Counted from the stretch's first letter, positions 10,495 through 28,016 are shown. The stretch is 64,000 nt of DNA from Flexivirga endophytica (GCF_014640635.1 NZ_BMHI01000004.1:310001-374000), one strand, 5' to 3'. Notes: generated by a model not told the origin, from the sequence alone. Made by a program: numbers and translations.

Positions 10495-10973
10495 ATGCGG
10501 GATCTGGTCGACACGGTGGAGATGTACCTGCGCACCATCTACGACCTGGTCGAGGAAGGCGTCGTCCCACGCCGCGCGCGCATTGCTGAACGCCTCGATC
10601 AAACGCAACCGACGGTGGGCGAGACCGTCGCGCGGATGCAACGTGACGGGCTTGTGCGCGTGCTCGAGGACCGAGCGTTGGAGCTCACGGATGCTGGTTT
10701 CGAGCGAGCGGCTTCGGTGACGCGCAAGCGACGCTGATTCGGCTTCTGGACGTGCGGCCCGGCTCCCCGGTCCCGGTCGTCATCCGGACCATTTCGGAAC
10801 GAGTGCAGGCTGATGCGGCCACCATGTCCCGGCTCCGTATGGCCGGAGTCGCGCCGGGCGCACGGGTCACGGTGGAGACAGGGAGTGGCGTGGTCACGCT
10901 CATCGGTCCCGACGGGGTCCGATCCGATCTCTCGGCGGGGACGGCCGAGGCTGTGCACGTGCAGGTGCTGTAG
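10495..10973 (+). pseudogene. IdeR/DtxR-family regulator remnant, central domain deleted
   Basis: The first 80 codons (10495-10737) match the DtxR/IdeR DNA-binding domain: [16 protein letters not shown], then [22 protein letters not shown]. The reading frame stops after VTRKRR. A second frame (about 10734-10973, GTG at 10752) matches the SH3-like C-terminal domain of IdeR (RPGSPVPVVIR and following). Roughly 70 central residues are missing, including the dimerization segment and most of the Cys/Glu/His metal ligands, and the two parts are out of frame. A whole metalloregulator would be about 225 aa. It is probably an internally deleted pseudogene. A constitutive short DNA-binding fragment, or a separately translated C-terminal piece, cannot be excluded. 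Confidence 0.75.
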
Positions 10974-11008
10974 GGCGCAACAGTCGATGCACCGCGGTGG
11001 CGCGGGAA

Positions 11009-11056
11009 GCGAGGCCGTTCGGTGTGTGGACGAACCAGCACATAGGACGGCCTCGC
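11009..11056. terminator. Inverted repeat between convergent genes
   Basis: Perfect 10-bp inverted repeat (GCGAGGCCGT with ACGGCCTCGC) around a 28-nt loop that can pair further (TTCG/CGAA). It lies between the ends of the IdeR remnant and thiC, so it may act as a bidirectional terminator. There is no T-tract. Confidence 0.4.
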
Positions 11057-11082
11057 CGCACCGTTGCTCGAACCTCAGTCGG

Positions 11083-14398
<3,316 letters not shown>

Positions 14399-14402
<4 letters not shown>

Positions 14403-15499
14403 GACAGGTCTCCTTGAGAGAGGGCGTGGACAACGCGGTCGCCGACGATCTCGGCGGTCAGCGGGGCAAGTAGGAACCCGTGCCGGTAGTGCCCGGTCGC
14501 AACGGTGAGTCCCGGACGAGGCGAACTGCCCAGCAGCGGACGGTTGTCCGTCATCGCGGGACGCAGGCCGACCCTATGAGCGACGATCGCGGCGTCGCGA
14601 AGTTCGGGTACGACGGTGGTCGCTGCCACCAGCAGGTCGTGGGCTGCGCGCACGGTCGGATTGGTGTCGGCACCGACCTGCTCGGAGGTCGCCCCAACGG
14701 TGAGGTGATGATCGTCGTGGGGTACGAGATAGACCGGCACCCGGTCGACACGAGTGCGGATCATGGCATGGACCGCGGGCGCGGCGACCTCCAGATCGAT
14801 CAGTTCGCCCTTGACCGGTCGAATGCCGTCGTGGCCACTCAGGTCGGTGGGAAGCACTCCTGGCGCTGCTGCGGTGCCACTTCGCCACCCCGCCGAGAGC
14901 ACGACGTGGTCTGCGAACACTGTCCCAGCGGCAACGTCGATACCTACCACGCGCTCGCCGGTGACCCGAAGTCGGCCGACGCCCTCGACCAGCTCGGCGC
15001 CAGCCTTTCGAAGTGCGGACCGCAGGGCGTTCAGGGCCCGATTGCGTTCGACGCAAAGGTCATTCGGCAACCAAGCGGCGCCACGAACTGTGGTCGCGAT
15101 ACCGGGTTCGCGACGACGCAACTCGGATCGGTCGAGCAGTTCCGCCGCCACACCGGCGTCTGCCAGCAAGCGCAATCGGCGGTCCAAGCGAATTTCTTCG
15201 TCCTGGTCCATCGCGACGAGCAGAGTGCCGGTTCGGCGCAGTTGGAGTGGTGCGCCACCACACCGTGCCAGCGCGGCAGCGAACTCCGGCCATCGACGCT
15301 GTGAGAGAGATGTCAACTCCCACAGGTCGGGCTCGCCGTGTTCGAGTTCGGCCGCCGCAGAGATCATTCCGGCCGCGACAGGGGAACTGCGGCCGGGTAG
15401 TTCGGCGTCGACGAGTACGACCTCCAGCCCGCGACCGACCAATGACCAGGCAACGCTGAGGCCCACGATGCCGCCGCCGAGGACAGCGACGCGGGTCAC
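14399..15499 (-). CDS. thiO: Glycine oxidase ThiO
   Basis: FAD-dependent amine oxidase converting glycine to the dehydroglycine used by ThiG. The N-terminal Rossmann motif VLGGGIVGLS is followed by a DAO-type fold; the C-terminal TVATGHYRHGFLLAP is typical of ThiO. Length is 366 aa. The GTG start overlaps the stop of a 16-codon leader ORF (GTGA) whose ribosome site is in the TPP riboswitch expression platform, so thiO is probably translated by coupling. Confidence 0.93.
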
Positions 15500-15546
15500 A
15501 GCAGGACGTGACGGGTCCGCAGGGACAGCAGATGGAGTGCAGTCAT
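15496..15546 (-). CDS. 16-codon leader ORF of the thi operon
   Basis: ATG at 15546 is preceded by AAGGAGAA, the best ribosome site of the operon, and encodes the 16-residue peptide MTALHLLSLRTRHVLL before a TGA that overlaps the thiO GTG (GTGA). It is out of frame with thiO. The ribosome site is contiguous with the riboswitch 3' strand, so TPP could regulate the leader ORF and, by coupling, thiO. No function of the peptide itself is suggested; peptide expression is inferred. Confidence 0.55.
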   Translation of the reverse strand: MTALHLLSLRTRHVLL

Positions 15547-15551
15547 AACTT

Positions 15552-15640
15552 CTCCTTGCGCCGGCATGATCCGGATCAAGTCTGGTGACGGTCGGGGCGG
15601 TGTCAGCCCCCTCTCAGCCCGGTACCCCGGACTCCCGCGA
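15552..15640 (-). promoter_or_regulatory. TPP riboswitch (THI element)
   Basis: Read on the minus strand, the segment has the hallmarks of the TPP aptamer: GGGGTACCGGGCTGAGA, then a variable GC-rich arm, then ACCGTCA and GATCCGGATCATGCCGGCG leading into AAGGAGAAG. It precedes thiO-thiS-thiG-thiE-thiC. The ribosome site is the natural expression platform, so TPP is expected to block translation initiation. Confidence 0.93.
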
Positions 15641-15771
15641 AGGACGGTGGTGACCGTAGCACGACATCAGGTGGCCGTGCCCGGATCACCGGTCGGTGTC
15701 GGCGAAATGCCGAGGCCCCGGGGACCGTAGGGGTCGACACGACATGGCGGTCGTGAGATGTCGTCCCGTGA

Positions 15772-15799
15772 TGAACGGCCGCATACGGGCAGTGAACGG
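15772..15799 (+). promoter_or_regulatory. Direct-repeat operator (TGAACGG x2, 21-bp spacing) upstream of pqqB
   Basis: TGAACGG occurs at 15772-15778 and 15793-15799, exactly 21 bp apart. The same motif and spacing occur upstream of three other transcription units in this window (23941-24000, 28017-28044, 29107-29134). Two-turn direct repeats are how LytTR-domain proteins bind DNA. The 475-bp gap 15547-16021 otherwise holds the thi riboswitch and a roughly 220-nt leader before pqqB. Confidence 0.6.
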
Positions 15800-16021
15800 T
15801 GGGGCGTGGAGGGCAGGCGGTCAAGCATGGTCGTAGGACACGTGGAGGTTTAGCGTCATACGTTCATCACAAAATCGGTCTGCAAGAATGCACTTCGGAT
15901 ACTGTTGGTAGACATGGGATTTCGCTTCTGGCGATCCCGTTCTGACCCATCCGGAACAAATGCCGCGCCGGGACTTGGTCCCGGTACCCTGAGCCAACCA
16001 CGACACAAGGATGAGATCTAC

Positions 16022-16915
16022 ATGTGGATCCGCGTGCTGGGATCGGCGGCCGGAGGCGGCTACCCCCAATGGAACTGCACGTGTCCTCCGTGTCGAGCGG
16101 AGCGCAGCGGTGGGCGGCCGTGCGTCTCGCGCACGCAATCATCGATCGCGGTGAGCGCTGATCGAGAAAGCTGGTTCCTGTTCAACGCGTCACCGGACAT
16201 CCAGGCGCAGATCGAGTGCTTCCCCGCTCTGCATCCTGACGACGGAAGGATCGTGCCTCTGCAGGCGGTGTTCCTCACCGACGCGGAACTCGACCACACC
16301 CTGGGACTGCTCCTGATGCGAGAGGGCCGAGGACTCGAAGTGCACGCGACGGAATCGGTGTACGAAACGCTCAGCAACGGCACCGGCATCCTGCGGACGC
16401 TCGAGGCATATTGCCCGGTCACCCGACGATCGGTGACGCCGGGCGCCCGAACCGAGTTGGGGACGGGGCTGTCGTACGTGGCGTTCGACGTGCCCACCAA
16501 CAAGAAGATGCGGTTCAGCGGCGCGGACGAGTACGGCAGGGTCGTGGGCTACCGGATCAGCGACACAACGTCCGGTCGGAGCCTCGTCTACCTACCCTGT
16601 GTCCAGCAACTCACCGACGAGATTCTCGACGAATTGGCCGGCAGCTCTGTGCTGCTGGTCGACGGGAGCTTCTGGCGGGACGACGAGATGGCCAGCCTCG
16701 GCCTGGCCGACAAGACCGCTCGTGACATGGGGCACGTGCCGATCGACGGGCCGGACGGGAGCCTCGAGCTGCTGCGTTCGTTGCCGATCAACCGCAAGAT
16801 CTACATCCACATCAACAACACGAACCCGATCCTGCTCGACGACTCACCGGAGCGGTGTCACCTCGACCGGCGCGGTATGGAAGTTGCCGTGGATGGGTTG
16901 GAGATTGAGATCTGA
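16022..16915 (+). CDS. pqqB: PQQ biosynthesis protein PqqB
   Basis: Metallo-beta-lactamase-fold enzyme proposed to hydroxylate the Glu-Tyr-derived intermediate during PQQ synthesis. The family start VLGSAAGGGYPQWNC, FNASPDI, TDAELDHTLGLL metal motif and VDGSFW are all present in 297 aa. The ATG at 16022 has AAGGATGAG; in-frame starts from 15905 lack a comparable site. It is separated by about 14.7 kb from pqqA-C-D-E but shares the TGAACGG direct-repeat operator with that operon. Its 3' end overlaps the convergent eda gene by about 58 bp. Confidence 0.94.
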   Translation: MWIRVLGSAAGGGYPQWNCTCPPCRAERSGGRPCVSRTQSSIAVSADRESWFLFNASPDIQAQIECFPALHPDDGRIVPLQAVFLTDAELDHTLGLLLMREGRGLEVHATESVYETLSNGTGILRTLEAYCPVTRRSVTPGARTELGTGLSYVAFDVPTNKKMRFSGADEYGRVVGYRISDTTSGRSLVYLPCVQQLTDEILDELAGSSVLLVDGSFWRDDEMASLGLADKTARDMGHVPIDGPDGSLELLRSLPINRKIYIHINNTNPILLDDSPERCHLDRRGMEVAVDGLEIEI

Positions 16916-17601
16916 GCAGCCAGAACGCCGACGGATTCGCCGACGCGGAAGGCCGCAGCTGCGCGCGCCAGTCCGGTGATCTGTTCCCAGTCCTGCTGCA
17001 CGACGGCATCCTGGGGGGTGAGCCAGGTACCACCGACACAGCCGACGTTGGGCATCGCGAGCCAGCCGGCTGCCGTCCGCGGACTGACTCCACCGGTCGG
17101 GCAGAAACGCAGTTGGGGGCACGGCCCCGCCACGGCTGACAGGTACTCCCGACCACCGCTGGCTTCGGCCGGGAAGAACTTCTGCACGGTGAGACCCGCC
17201 TCGGCCAGGGCGAGCATCTCGGTGAGGGTGCTGGCTCCCGGAAGCAGCGGCAGGCCGCTGTCGATCGCGGATTCGAGCAACCGTGGCGGTGAGCCAGGGG
17301 TGACGAGGAATTGCGCTCCGGCATCCACGACCTGTCGCACCTGTGCGGGGCCGAGAACGGTACCTGCGCCCACGACGATGCCAGGGACTTGCGACGCGAC
17401 CCGCTCGATCGCGGCGAGTGCGGCACTGGAGCGCAGAGTGATCTCGATGATCGGTATGCCGCCCTGCACCAGTGCTTCCGCGAGCGGCACCGCGTGGGCT
17501 ACATCGTCGATGACCACGACGGGGATGACCGGCGCGATGTCGAGGACGTCAGACGGGGTCGAGATCGTCGGTCTGGTGGCTCCCGTTCGGTTGACACTCA
17601 T
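16858..17601 (-). CDS. eda: KDPG aldolase (Entner-Doudoroff)
   Basis: Cleaves 2-keto-3-deoxy-6-phosphogluconate to pyruvate and glyceraldehyde 3-phosphate. Features are the proton-acceptor segment IEITLRS, VGAGTV, and the Schiff-base lysine region VQKFFPAEASGG followed by FCPTGGV. Length is 247 aa, with a slightly extended C-terminus overlapping the convergent pqqB. The start overlaps the edd stop (ATGA) and has GGAGGAG upstream. Confidence 0.94.
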   Translation of the reverse strand: MSVNRTGATRPTISTPSDVLDIAPVIPVVVIDDVAHAVPLAEALVQGGIPIIEITLRSSAALAAIERVASQVPGIVVGAGTVLGPAQVRQVVDAGAQFLVTPGSPPRLLESAIDSGLPLLPGASTLTEMLALAEAGLTVQKFFPAEASGGREYLSAVAGPCPQLRFCPTGGVSPRTAAGWLAMPNVGCVGGTWLTPQDAVVQQDWEQITGLARAAAAFRVGESVGVLAAQISISNPSTATSIPRRSR

Positions 17602-19487
17602 CGCGACTCCTCCACAACCGGCCCGCCGGACACGATTGCCGCAGACCTGGGCTCCTGACTTGGCGGGCCGAATACGTGCGCGCCCTCGTCGGCGCGGCCG
17701 ACCGCAGCCCTGAACATGGCGAACAATTCGCGTCCCATACCCACGGCGTCCTCAGTGACCCGCGGCTCGGACGGCCGATCTGCAAACTCGCCGCCATCGA
17801 CGAGGACGTCGATCCGACCACTTCGCGAGTCGACGCGGACCAGGTCACCGTCGTGGATCCTCGAGATCGGGCCACCGTGCACGGACTCGGGTGTGACATG
17901 GATGGCCGCCGGGATTGAACCTGATGCACCGCTCATTCGGCCGTCGGTCACCAGCGCCACCGCGTGTCCTCGCTTCTGCATGGCCGCGAGCGACGGTGTG
18001 AGGGCATGCAGTTCAGGCATGCCGTTGGCAGACGGTCCTTGTTCGCGCAGGACGACCACGACGTCGCGGTCGAGTTCGCGACGGGAGAAGGCGCGCAAGA
18101 ACGCCACCTGATCGGTGAACACGCGCGCTGGCGCTTCGACGACTCTGTGTTCGTCGCGGAGCGACGAAGTCTTGATGACTGCTCGACCGAGCGTCCCCTC
18201 CAGGACACGCAACCCGCCATCGGGTGCGAACGGACGGTCTGCCGGGCGGAGGACTGAGAGGTCGCTCGACGCGGTGCTCGGGACGAAGTCGACTCCGCCA
18301 TCGGCTCCGAGGACCGGGCGTCGCGAATATTGCCGCAGTCCTGGACCGGCGAGGGTGAGGACATCCTCGTGCAGCAGGCCCGCGTCGAGCAGGGTGCCGA
18401 CGAGGAACGGCGTGCCACCTGCGGCATGGAAGTGGTTGACGTCGGCCGGACCATTGGGATAGATCCGCGCCACCAGCGGCACCACGCCGGACAACAGGTC
18501 GAAGTCCTCCCAGCGCAGGTCGACGCCGGCGGCGGCGGCAATAGAGACGAGGTGCATCGTGTGATTGGTCGATCCGCCGGTCGCGAGCAGGGCAACGACA
18601 CCGTTGACGATCGATCGCTCGTCGACGACGTGCCCTATGCCGTACGGACGCTCACTCGCCGCGATGTCCACCACTCGTCGCGTGGTCGCGGCCGTGACGG
18701 CATCACGTAGCGGGTCCTCGGGGTGGATGAAGGCCGCTCCGGGCAGATGCAGACCCATGACGTCCATGAGCATCTGGTTGGAGTTCGCAGTGCCGTAGAA
18801 GGTGCAGGTTCCCGGGGAGTGGTATGACGCGACCTCACTTGCCAGCAGCGCGTCACGGTTGATCTCACCAGCGGCATACGCTCTGCGCGTCTCGGCCTTC
18901 TCCGCGTTGGAGCGTCCGCTCGCCATCGGCCCGGCCGGTATGAGTGCAGCGGGCAGGTGACCGAACGCCAGCGCGCCGGTGACCAGACCGGGCACGATCT
19001 TGTCGCAGACGCCGAGGAGTAGCGCGGCGTCGAAAACATCATGTGACAACGCGATCGCCGTCGACATCGCGATGACGTCACGGCTGAAGAGGCTGAGCTC
19101 CATGCCGTCGCGACCCTGCGTGATGCCGTCGCACATCGCCGGCACACCGCCCGCGACGCGCGCCACTGCACCGGCCGACCGTGCCGCTGACTTGATGTGT
19201 GCCGGATAGTGCTCGAACGGTGCGTGTGCGGACAGCATGTCGTTGTAGGCGGTGACAATGCCGACGCTCATGCCCTCGTCTGCGGACAGCGTGTCCCGAT
19301 CGCTGCCCGCGCACGGTGCGACCACGTGAGCCAGGTTGGAGCAGCCGAGGTCGACGCGTGCGGGGCGCAGGCTGAGCTGAGCAGCGGATCGGTCGACCCG
19401 TTGCAGGTATGCCTTGCGACCTGCTCGACTGCGGTCGGTCAGCTGCCGGGTGACCTCGGCGACGACTGAGTTGAGGGCGGTTGACAT
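17598..19487 (-). CDS. edd: Phosphogluconate dehydratase (Entner-Doudoroff)
   Basis: Iron-sulfur dehydratase of the IlvD/Edd family converting 6-phosphogluconate to KDPG. The 629-aa protein has [34 protein letters not shown] and [10 protein letters not shown], with the cluster cysteines in place and DGRMSGASG near the C-terminus. The ATG at 19487 follows CAGGAGTC. With eda it gives the pyruvate-forming cleavage branch of the RuMP cycle, alongside the fba/pfkA branch at the window start. Confidence 0.95.
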   Translation of the reverse strand: MSTALNSVVAEVTRQLTDRSRAGRKAYLQRVDRSAAQLSLRPARVDLGCSNLAHVVAPCAGSDRDTLSADEGMSVGIVTAYNDMLSAHAPFEHYPAHIKSAARSAGAVARVAGGVPAMCDGITQGRDGMELSLFSRDVIAMSTAIALSHDVFDAALLLGVCDKIVPGLVTGALAFGHLPAALIPAGPMASGRSNAEKAETRRAYAAGEINRDALLASEVASYHSPGTCTFYGTANSNQMLMDVMGLHLPGAAFIHPEDPLRDAVTAATTRRVVDIAASERPYGIGHVVDERSIVNGVVALLATGGSTNHTMHLVSIAAAAGVDLRWEDFDLLSGVVPLVARIYPNGPADVNHFHAAGGTPFLVGTLLDAGLLHEDVLTLAGPGLRQYSRRPVLGADGGVDFVPSTASSDLSVLRPADRPFAPDGGLRVLEGTLGRAVIKTSSLRDEHRVVEAPARVFTDQVAFLRAFSRRELDRDVVVVLREQGPSANGMPELHALTPSLAAMQKRGHAVALVTDGRMSGASGSIPAAIHVTPESVHGGPISRIHDGDLVRVDSRSGRIDVLVDGGEFADRPSEPRVTEDAVGMGRELFAMFRAAVGRADEGAHVFGPPSQEPRSAAIVSGGPVVEESR

Positions 19488-19689
19488 TTGGGGACTCCTG
19501 GGCACTCGGGGTAGTGCAGCGGGCGGCGCTGACCGCCACCGATGGGTTCCCGCCTCAGTCTTCGGCAATCACGCTGCGGGCGGCACTGGCCAACAGGCCA
19601 GCCAAGACCGGTCTTGCTACCGGGTGTCCAAACTCACTCGTGGCGACATTGTGAATGCCCAACGGACCGCAAAGAGCTGAGGAGCGATC

Positions 19690-20274
19690 ATGACTGTCAC
19701 CGAGAAGGAAGCCATCGGCACGAGTTTCAGCGCTGGACGACGCATCGTGCTCGCTGAGAACGAGCGTTTGCTGAATTCTGTTCAGCCCGATCAGTGGGAC
19801 CGCGCTGGAGACCTGATCACGAGTGCACGGGCCGTCTTCGTGATCGGCAACGGTCGCAGTGGCTTGGCCATCCAGATGGCTGCCATGCGGCTGATGCATC
19901 TCGGCCTGCAGGTGCACGTCGCAGGCGAGGTCACGGCGCCGGCCGTGGGTGCGGGGGATGTGCTGATCGCGGTTTCGGGATCGGGCACGACCGGTTCGGT
20001 GGTGGGGGCTGCTGACGTCGCGAAGAAGGTCGGCGCATCGGTCTTGGCGATCACGACGGCACCCGACTCACCACTCGCTCAGCGTGCCGATGAGGTGCTC
20101 GTGCTGCCGGCGGCCGACAAGCAGGACCACAGTGCCTCGATCACCAGTCAGTACGCGGGCAGCCTCTTCGAACAATCGGTGCTGCTGGCGTCGGACGCGC
20201 TCTTCCAGGCCCTGTGGAGCAACGAAGACCAGACGGCCGAGCGCTTGTGGGAACGGCACGCCAACATCGGTTGA
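19690..20274 (+). CDS. hxlB: 6-phospho-3-hexuloisomerase, second copy
   Basis: SIS-domain isomerase of 194 aa, paralogous to the gene at 3666. It keeps [34 protein letters not shown] and the terminal LWERHANIG. Start ATG 19690 has GAGGAGCG. Unlike the first copy it has no adjacent synthase. It lies between divergent edd-eda and transketolase, so it may be expressed with carbon-rearrangement genes. The 202-bp region before it contains no TGARCGG repeat. Confidence 0.92.
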   Translation: MTVTEKEAIGTSFSAGRRIVLAENERLLNSVQPDQWDRAGDLITSARAVFVIGNGRSGLAIQMAAMRLMHLGLQVHVAGEVTAPAVGAGDVLIAVSGSGTTGSVVGAADVAKKVGASVLAITTAPDSPLAQRADEVLVLPAADKQDHSASITSQYAGSLFEQSVLLASDALFQALWSNEDQTAERLWERHANIG

Positions 20275-20402
20275 GTCCTCGACGAAGCCCTGATCCCCGC
20301 GCGACGGCTCGTCGAGTTCTTCGAGGCTCGATGCCGGCCTCGGCGCGTGGGCGCGGCCGGGGGGCCACTGCAGCAACCGACCTTTCCTTGAGAGGCAGCC
20401 TG

Positions 20403-22334
20403 ATGACTGACACCCTTGACCCGACGGTCTTGTCCGTCGAAACCGACCGACTCGCGGTGAGCACCCTTCGGTTCCTCGCTGCGGACATGGTCGAAGCGGC
20501 GAATTCGGGGCACCCGGGTATGCCGATGGGCGCCGCGCCCATGGCATGGACGTTGTGGAGTCGGCACCTGCGGCATGATCCGGCCGACCCGGAGTGGCCG
20601 GACCGCGACCGGTTCGTGCTGTCGGCCGGTCACGGCTCGGCCCTCCTGTATGGGCTCCTGCACACCTTCGGTTACCACCTGCCCGTCACCGAGCTACACA
20701 ATTTCCGGCAGCTGGGGTCACGGACTCCCGGGCACCCGGAGTACGGCGACACCCCGGGCGTCGAGTCGACCACGGGACCGCTGGGCCAAGGACTGGCCAT
20801 GTCGGTGGGTATGGCGCTGGCGGAGCGCATGATGAACGCGCGCTACCCCGAGCTGACGGACCATTACACCTACGCCATCGTCGGCGACGGTTGTCTGATG
20901 GAGGGCGTCAGCCACGAAGCGGCATCGTTCGCCGGCCATCACCAGCTCGGCCGGTTGGTGGTGTTGTGGGACGACAACGACATCACCATCGACGGCAACG
21001 TCGACCGCGCATCCAGCGACGACCAGCTCGCTCGGTTCGCGGCATACGGCTGGCACACCGAGCAGGTGCTCGACGGTAATGACATAGCTGCGATCGACGC
21101 GGCGATCACCAGGGCGAAGGCGGATACGCGGCCCAGCTTCATCGCAGTTCGCACCGTCATCGGAGCGGGCGCCCCCGGAGTCGAAGGCACCCCCAAGGCA
21201 CACGGGTCCCCACTGGGCGAGGCGGTTCTGGCGGAGACCAAGGCTCTGGCGGGGTGGGACCACCCTCCGTTCACCGTGCCGGCGTCCGTCCGAGAGGTGG
21301 CCGCGCAGTGGACCCAGGCCGGAGAGCACGCGCATGCGGTGTGGCGTGAGCAGGTCGCAGCGCTGAAGAAGGCCGCGCCGGAGCGTGCTGCGGAGTTCGA
21401 CCGCGTCCGGAACGGAGCGCTTCCCGCCGGTCTCTCGCGTGCTCTCCGCGAGGTCGTCGGAGACACCCCACGGGCCACGAGGCAGTCCTCTCAGGCCTGC
21501 CTCGACGCCGCGCGCCGGGTGATGCCGGAGTTGGTGGGAGGCTCGGCCGACCTGTCCGGGTCGACCGGCACCGTGTGTGGCGACCTGGTGAGCAGGAACG
21601 ACTTCTCGGCGGGCGCGATCGCGTTCGGTATTCGCGAGTTCGGCATGGCAGCCATCATGAACGGCATCAGCCTGCACGGCGGCTTCCGCGTCTTCGGCAG
21701 CACCTTCCTGGTCTTCGCCGACTACTTGCGGCCGGCGTTGCGCTTGTCGGCGCTGATGCGACAGCCCGTCATCTACGTCCTCACCCATGACTCGATAGCG
21801 GTCGGAGAGGACGGACCGACACACCAACCCGTCGAACATGTCGAGTCGCTGCGGCTGATCCCTGGTCTGCAGGTGCTCCGGCCGGCGAACGACGCCGAGA
21901 CCGCGGAAGCATGGCGGCTGGCACTGGAATGCACCGACGGCCCGACCGCGCTGATCCTGTCCCGACAGGCGTTGCCCCAGGACACGCCCGCCAAATTCGA
22001 CGGGCAGCTCCCGGTGACGATCGAGATCGTCGCGACCGGGTCCGAGGTCGCGCTGGCGGTGGACGTCGCCGAGGCGCTGCGTGCCGACGGCATCGGCGTG
22101 CGCGTGGTGTCACCGCTCGACCGGACGCGGTACGTTCCGGACCCCTCGGCGACCATCGTGAGCATCGAGGCCGGCAGCACGTCCGTCTGGGACGGCATCG
22201 CCGACGTCGCCATCGGTATCGACACGTTCGGCGCCAGTGGCCCGGGCGGGGCTGTTCTCGCGCACTTCGGGTTCACGGTCGAGGCGGTGGCTTCCCGTAT
22301 TCGCGAGCATCTCGCTGGAGCGATCACGTACTGA
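20403..22334 (+). CDS. tkt: Transketolase
   Basis: TPP-dependent transfer of two-carbon units in pentose-phosphate rearrangements that regenerate the RuMP acceptor. The 643-aa protein contains [13 protein letters not shown], the TPP-binding GDGCLMEG to DDNDITIDG, and the pyrimidine-domain [13 protein letters not shown] and [21 protein letters not shown] 20403 follows GAGAGGCAG; the upstream in-frame extension to 20214 overlaps the isomerase and is unlikely. An actinobacterial cytosolic enzyme; nothing marks it as a yeast-type dihydroxyacetone synthase. Confidence 0.95.
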   Translation: MTDTLDPTVLSVETDRLAVSTLRFLAADMVEAANSGHPGMPMGAAPMAWTLWSRHLRHDPADPEWPDRDRFVLSAGHGSALLYGLLHTFGYHLPVTELHNFRQLGSRTPGHPEYGDTPGVESTTGPLGQGLAMSVGMALAERMMNARYPELTDHYTYAIVGDGCLMEGVSHEAASFAGHHQLGRLVVLWDDNDITIDGNVDRASSDDQLARFAAYGWHTEQVLDGNDIAAIDAAITRAKADTRPSFIAVRTVIGAGAPGVEGTPKAHGSPLGEAVLAETKALAGWDHPPFTVPASVREVAAQWTQAGEHAHAVWREQVAALKKAAPERAAEFDRVRNGALPAGLSRALREVVGDTPRATRQSSQACLDAARRVMPELVGGSADLSGSTGTVCGDLVSRNDFSAGAIAFGIREFGMAAIMNGISLHGGFRVFGSTFLVFADYLRPALRLSALMRQPVIYVLTHDSIAVGEDGPTHQPVEHVESLRLIPGLQVLRPANDAETAEAWRLALECTDGPTALILSRQALPQDTPAKFDGQLPVTIEIVATGSEVALAVDVAEALRADGIGVRVVSPLDRTRYVPDPSATIVSIEAGSTSVWDGIADVAIGIDTFGASGPGGAVLAHFGFTVEAVASRIREHLAGAITY

Positions 22335-22461
22335 CCGCAGCGAGATTCTTATTGCATCTGGGTCGAGTACCTCACCTACCCGAACATCTGGTCCACAGCT
22401 CCAGTGGTCCATGACATCGGTGGAGTGGCGGACGAATGAGCACACTGAAGGCGGTTCCTGA

Positions 22462-23868
22462 ATGACGATCACCTATCAACGAGACCGGCTGGCCCCGCGC
22501 ATGGGCGCGCGGGAGGAGGTCTACGGAGCTTGGGAACGCTTCGTCAAGGGCGAGAACGATATCCGCGGCATCCGACCGGAGATCGCGATCTCGTGGCAGC
22601 GTTCGCGTGACCAATACGGGGTCGATCCTTTCCTTCCGGAAGCACCGACCGCGGTCTCCCAAGTGGTGCACTCGTTCGATCAGGATGTGGCTTTCACCGA
22701 ACTCGGCTTCCGGGCTGCCGCGATGGCACACGAGATCTCAAAGGTCGGTGGCATCGTGGTCGTTGCCGATGCTGGGGGGCGGGTCCTTGCGGCGTGGGGA
22801 GACAAGGAGACTCGCGCCGTCGCAACCGAGGGCGGACTCGCACCGTGGTACTGCTGGTCCGAAGGTGCCATGGGGACGAACGGCATGGGGACTGCGCTGG
22901 CGGCGCGGCACGCGGTGATGATCAGGCAGTCGGAGCACTGGTGTCAGTCATTCCACGACTGGTCCTGCGGCGGCGTCGCGATCAGGGACGTGGTCACCAA
23001 AGAGCCGATAGCGGTCTTGAACATCTCCTGCTGGCGTCATGAGCTGCCACATACTGCTCGGGCCTGGCTGGACAAGGTCGCCGCGCACACACAACACAGC
23101 TTGCGGGGGCGCGCCCACAACAGTGGAGCGCAACTGCTGGCTGCCTACACGAATGCACGAGGCCGTACCAAGGAGCCGCTCGTTGCGGTCGACACCGCAG
23201 GTGCGGTGGTGATCGCCGACGATGCGGCCAGTGTGATCCTCGGGGTGCCCGCCAACATGCCCGCAACCGACGCTGCAGTGCGTTGGACGCCCCAGCTTCC
23301 GTCTTTCCTGCATGCGGCGCGTTACGCAACAAAGCAGGCGGAGTCCGCTCCCGACTGGAGCGGCACGACGCACATCCAAACAACCCTGTCGGACGAGCGA
23401 TCGTCGATCGGGATCGAGCCCGTCTTCGCGCATGGCAGCTTGATCGGACATCTGATCGCCTTCGGCGCATTCGCGGGGGAGCAGTTTCAGCAACAGGCCG
23501 AAGAGGGCGGTGTCTTGCGTAGCGAAGCCCGTCGGGTCGTTGCGCTCCGCGAAGAGAACAGGATGGTCCTGTTCGCTGCCTCCGAGGTCTCTGTCGCGGT
23601 GGCGGACAGCACCGGAGTCTGGTTGGTCTCGGATGACGGGCGACTTCGATCTGCTCAGTCAACCCTGGACGGTCTGGAGAATGACCTTTCAGACACCGGA
23701 AGCTTCCTGCGCGTGCATCGCCAGTATCTCGTCAACCTCAGCCGTGTTCGAGAGGTCGAGCGCGGAGAAAAAGGCGAACTCATTGTCGTGATGTCAGATC
23801 CGGATCGGACCGTCGTGCCGGTGTCACGTCGAAACGCCCGGGCGGTGCGCCGTGCGCTGCGCATCTGA
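22462..23868 (+). CDS. GAF/LytTR transcriptional regulator, copy 1
   Basis: 468 aa. The N-terminal half resembles AcoR-type sensors (RPEIAISWQRSRDQYGVDP; GAF-like core with GTNGMGTAL, a CGGVAIRD segment and AVLNIS). A middle PAS-like part (LVAVDTAGAVVIADDAAS) precedes a C-terminal LytTR DNA-binding domain (about 400-468: [33 protein letters not shown]). The AAA+ and FIS domains normal for AcoR are absent. Start ATG 22462 follows AAGGCGG. About 50-60% identical by eye to the protein at 24286. Probable regulator of the TGARCGG regulon; the ligand (alcohol, aldehyde or metal) is unknown. Confidence 0.8.
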   Translation: MTITYQRDRLAPRMGAREEVYGAWERFVKGENDIRGIRPEIAISWQRSRDQYGVDPFLPEAPTAVSQVVHSFDQDVAFTELGFRAAAMAHEISKVGGIVVVADAGGRVLAAWGDKETRAVATEGGLAPWYCWSEGAMGTNGMGTALAARHAVMIRQSEHWCQSFHDWSCGGVAIRDVVTKEPIAVLNISCWRHELPHTARAWLDKVAAHTQHSLRGRAHNSGAQLLAAYTNARGRTKEPLVAVDTAGAVVIADDAASVILGVPANMPATDAAVRWTPQLPSFLHAARYATKQAESAPDWSGTTHIQTTLSDERSSIGIEPVFAHGSLIGHLIAFGAFAGEQFQQQAEEGGVLRSEARRVVALREENRMVLFAASEVSVAVADSTGVWLVSDDGRLRSAQSTLDGLENDLSDTGSFLRVHRQYLVNLSRVREVERGEKGELIVVMSDPDRTVVPVSRRNARAVRRALRI

Positions 23869-23940
23869 AGCACAGTGCCGACCGGTGCCCGGAACGCTGG
23901 GGGCACCGTCAGAAGTCGACGTATGGACCGGCACGACTGG

Positions 23941-24000
23941 TGAACGACTGGTGAACGGCCATCGAATGCCGGTGAGCGGTCCGTCCCAAGTACTGAACGG
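23941..24000 (+). promoter_or_regulatory. Array of four TGARCGG direct repeats upstream of the second LytTR gene
   Basis: TGAACGA at 23941, TGAACGG at 23952, TGAGCGG at 23973 and TGAACGG at 23994. The last three are spaced exactly 21 and 21 bp, the first 11 bp before the second (one helical turn). The array is in the 417-bp gap 23869-24285, about 290 bp before the regulator start, and suggests autoregulation. A possible -10 (TAGGCT) lies about 40 bp downstream. The rest of the gap shows no further recognisable element. Confidence 0.65.
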
Positions 24001-24285
24001 TCGTTGCCGACGGGTAACCCGAACGGCGACGGTCCCGCGTAGGCTGTGACCCAGCACACACGGCTGCGACGATACGCGCTTTCAAGGTGCGGCGAGCACC
24101 TTGGAGCAGTGGCCGACCGAGACCCGGTCGACTGGACCCGACTGGACCGTGCTGGCCCGCCGACCGCGGCTGGGCACGGAGGTGCAGCGCGCCATACGAA
24201 CCAGGACCGGCGCGGCATGCCGCAGAGTGACCGAGCCCCGGCACCACGGCAACCATCGAGCCGAGCAGACCGAAAGAGGACTCTG

Positions 24286-27956
<3,671 letters not shown>

Positions 27957-28016
27957 CGTGCTCGACCGGCGGGTCGGATCCGCGGTGCGGGCGAGAATGT
28001 GACTCAGATCTCACGG

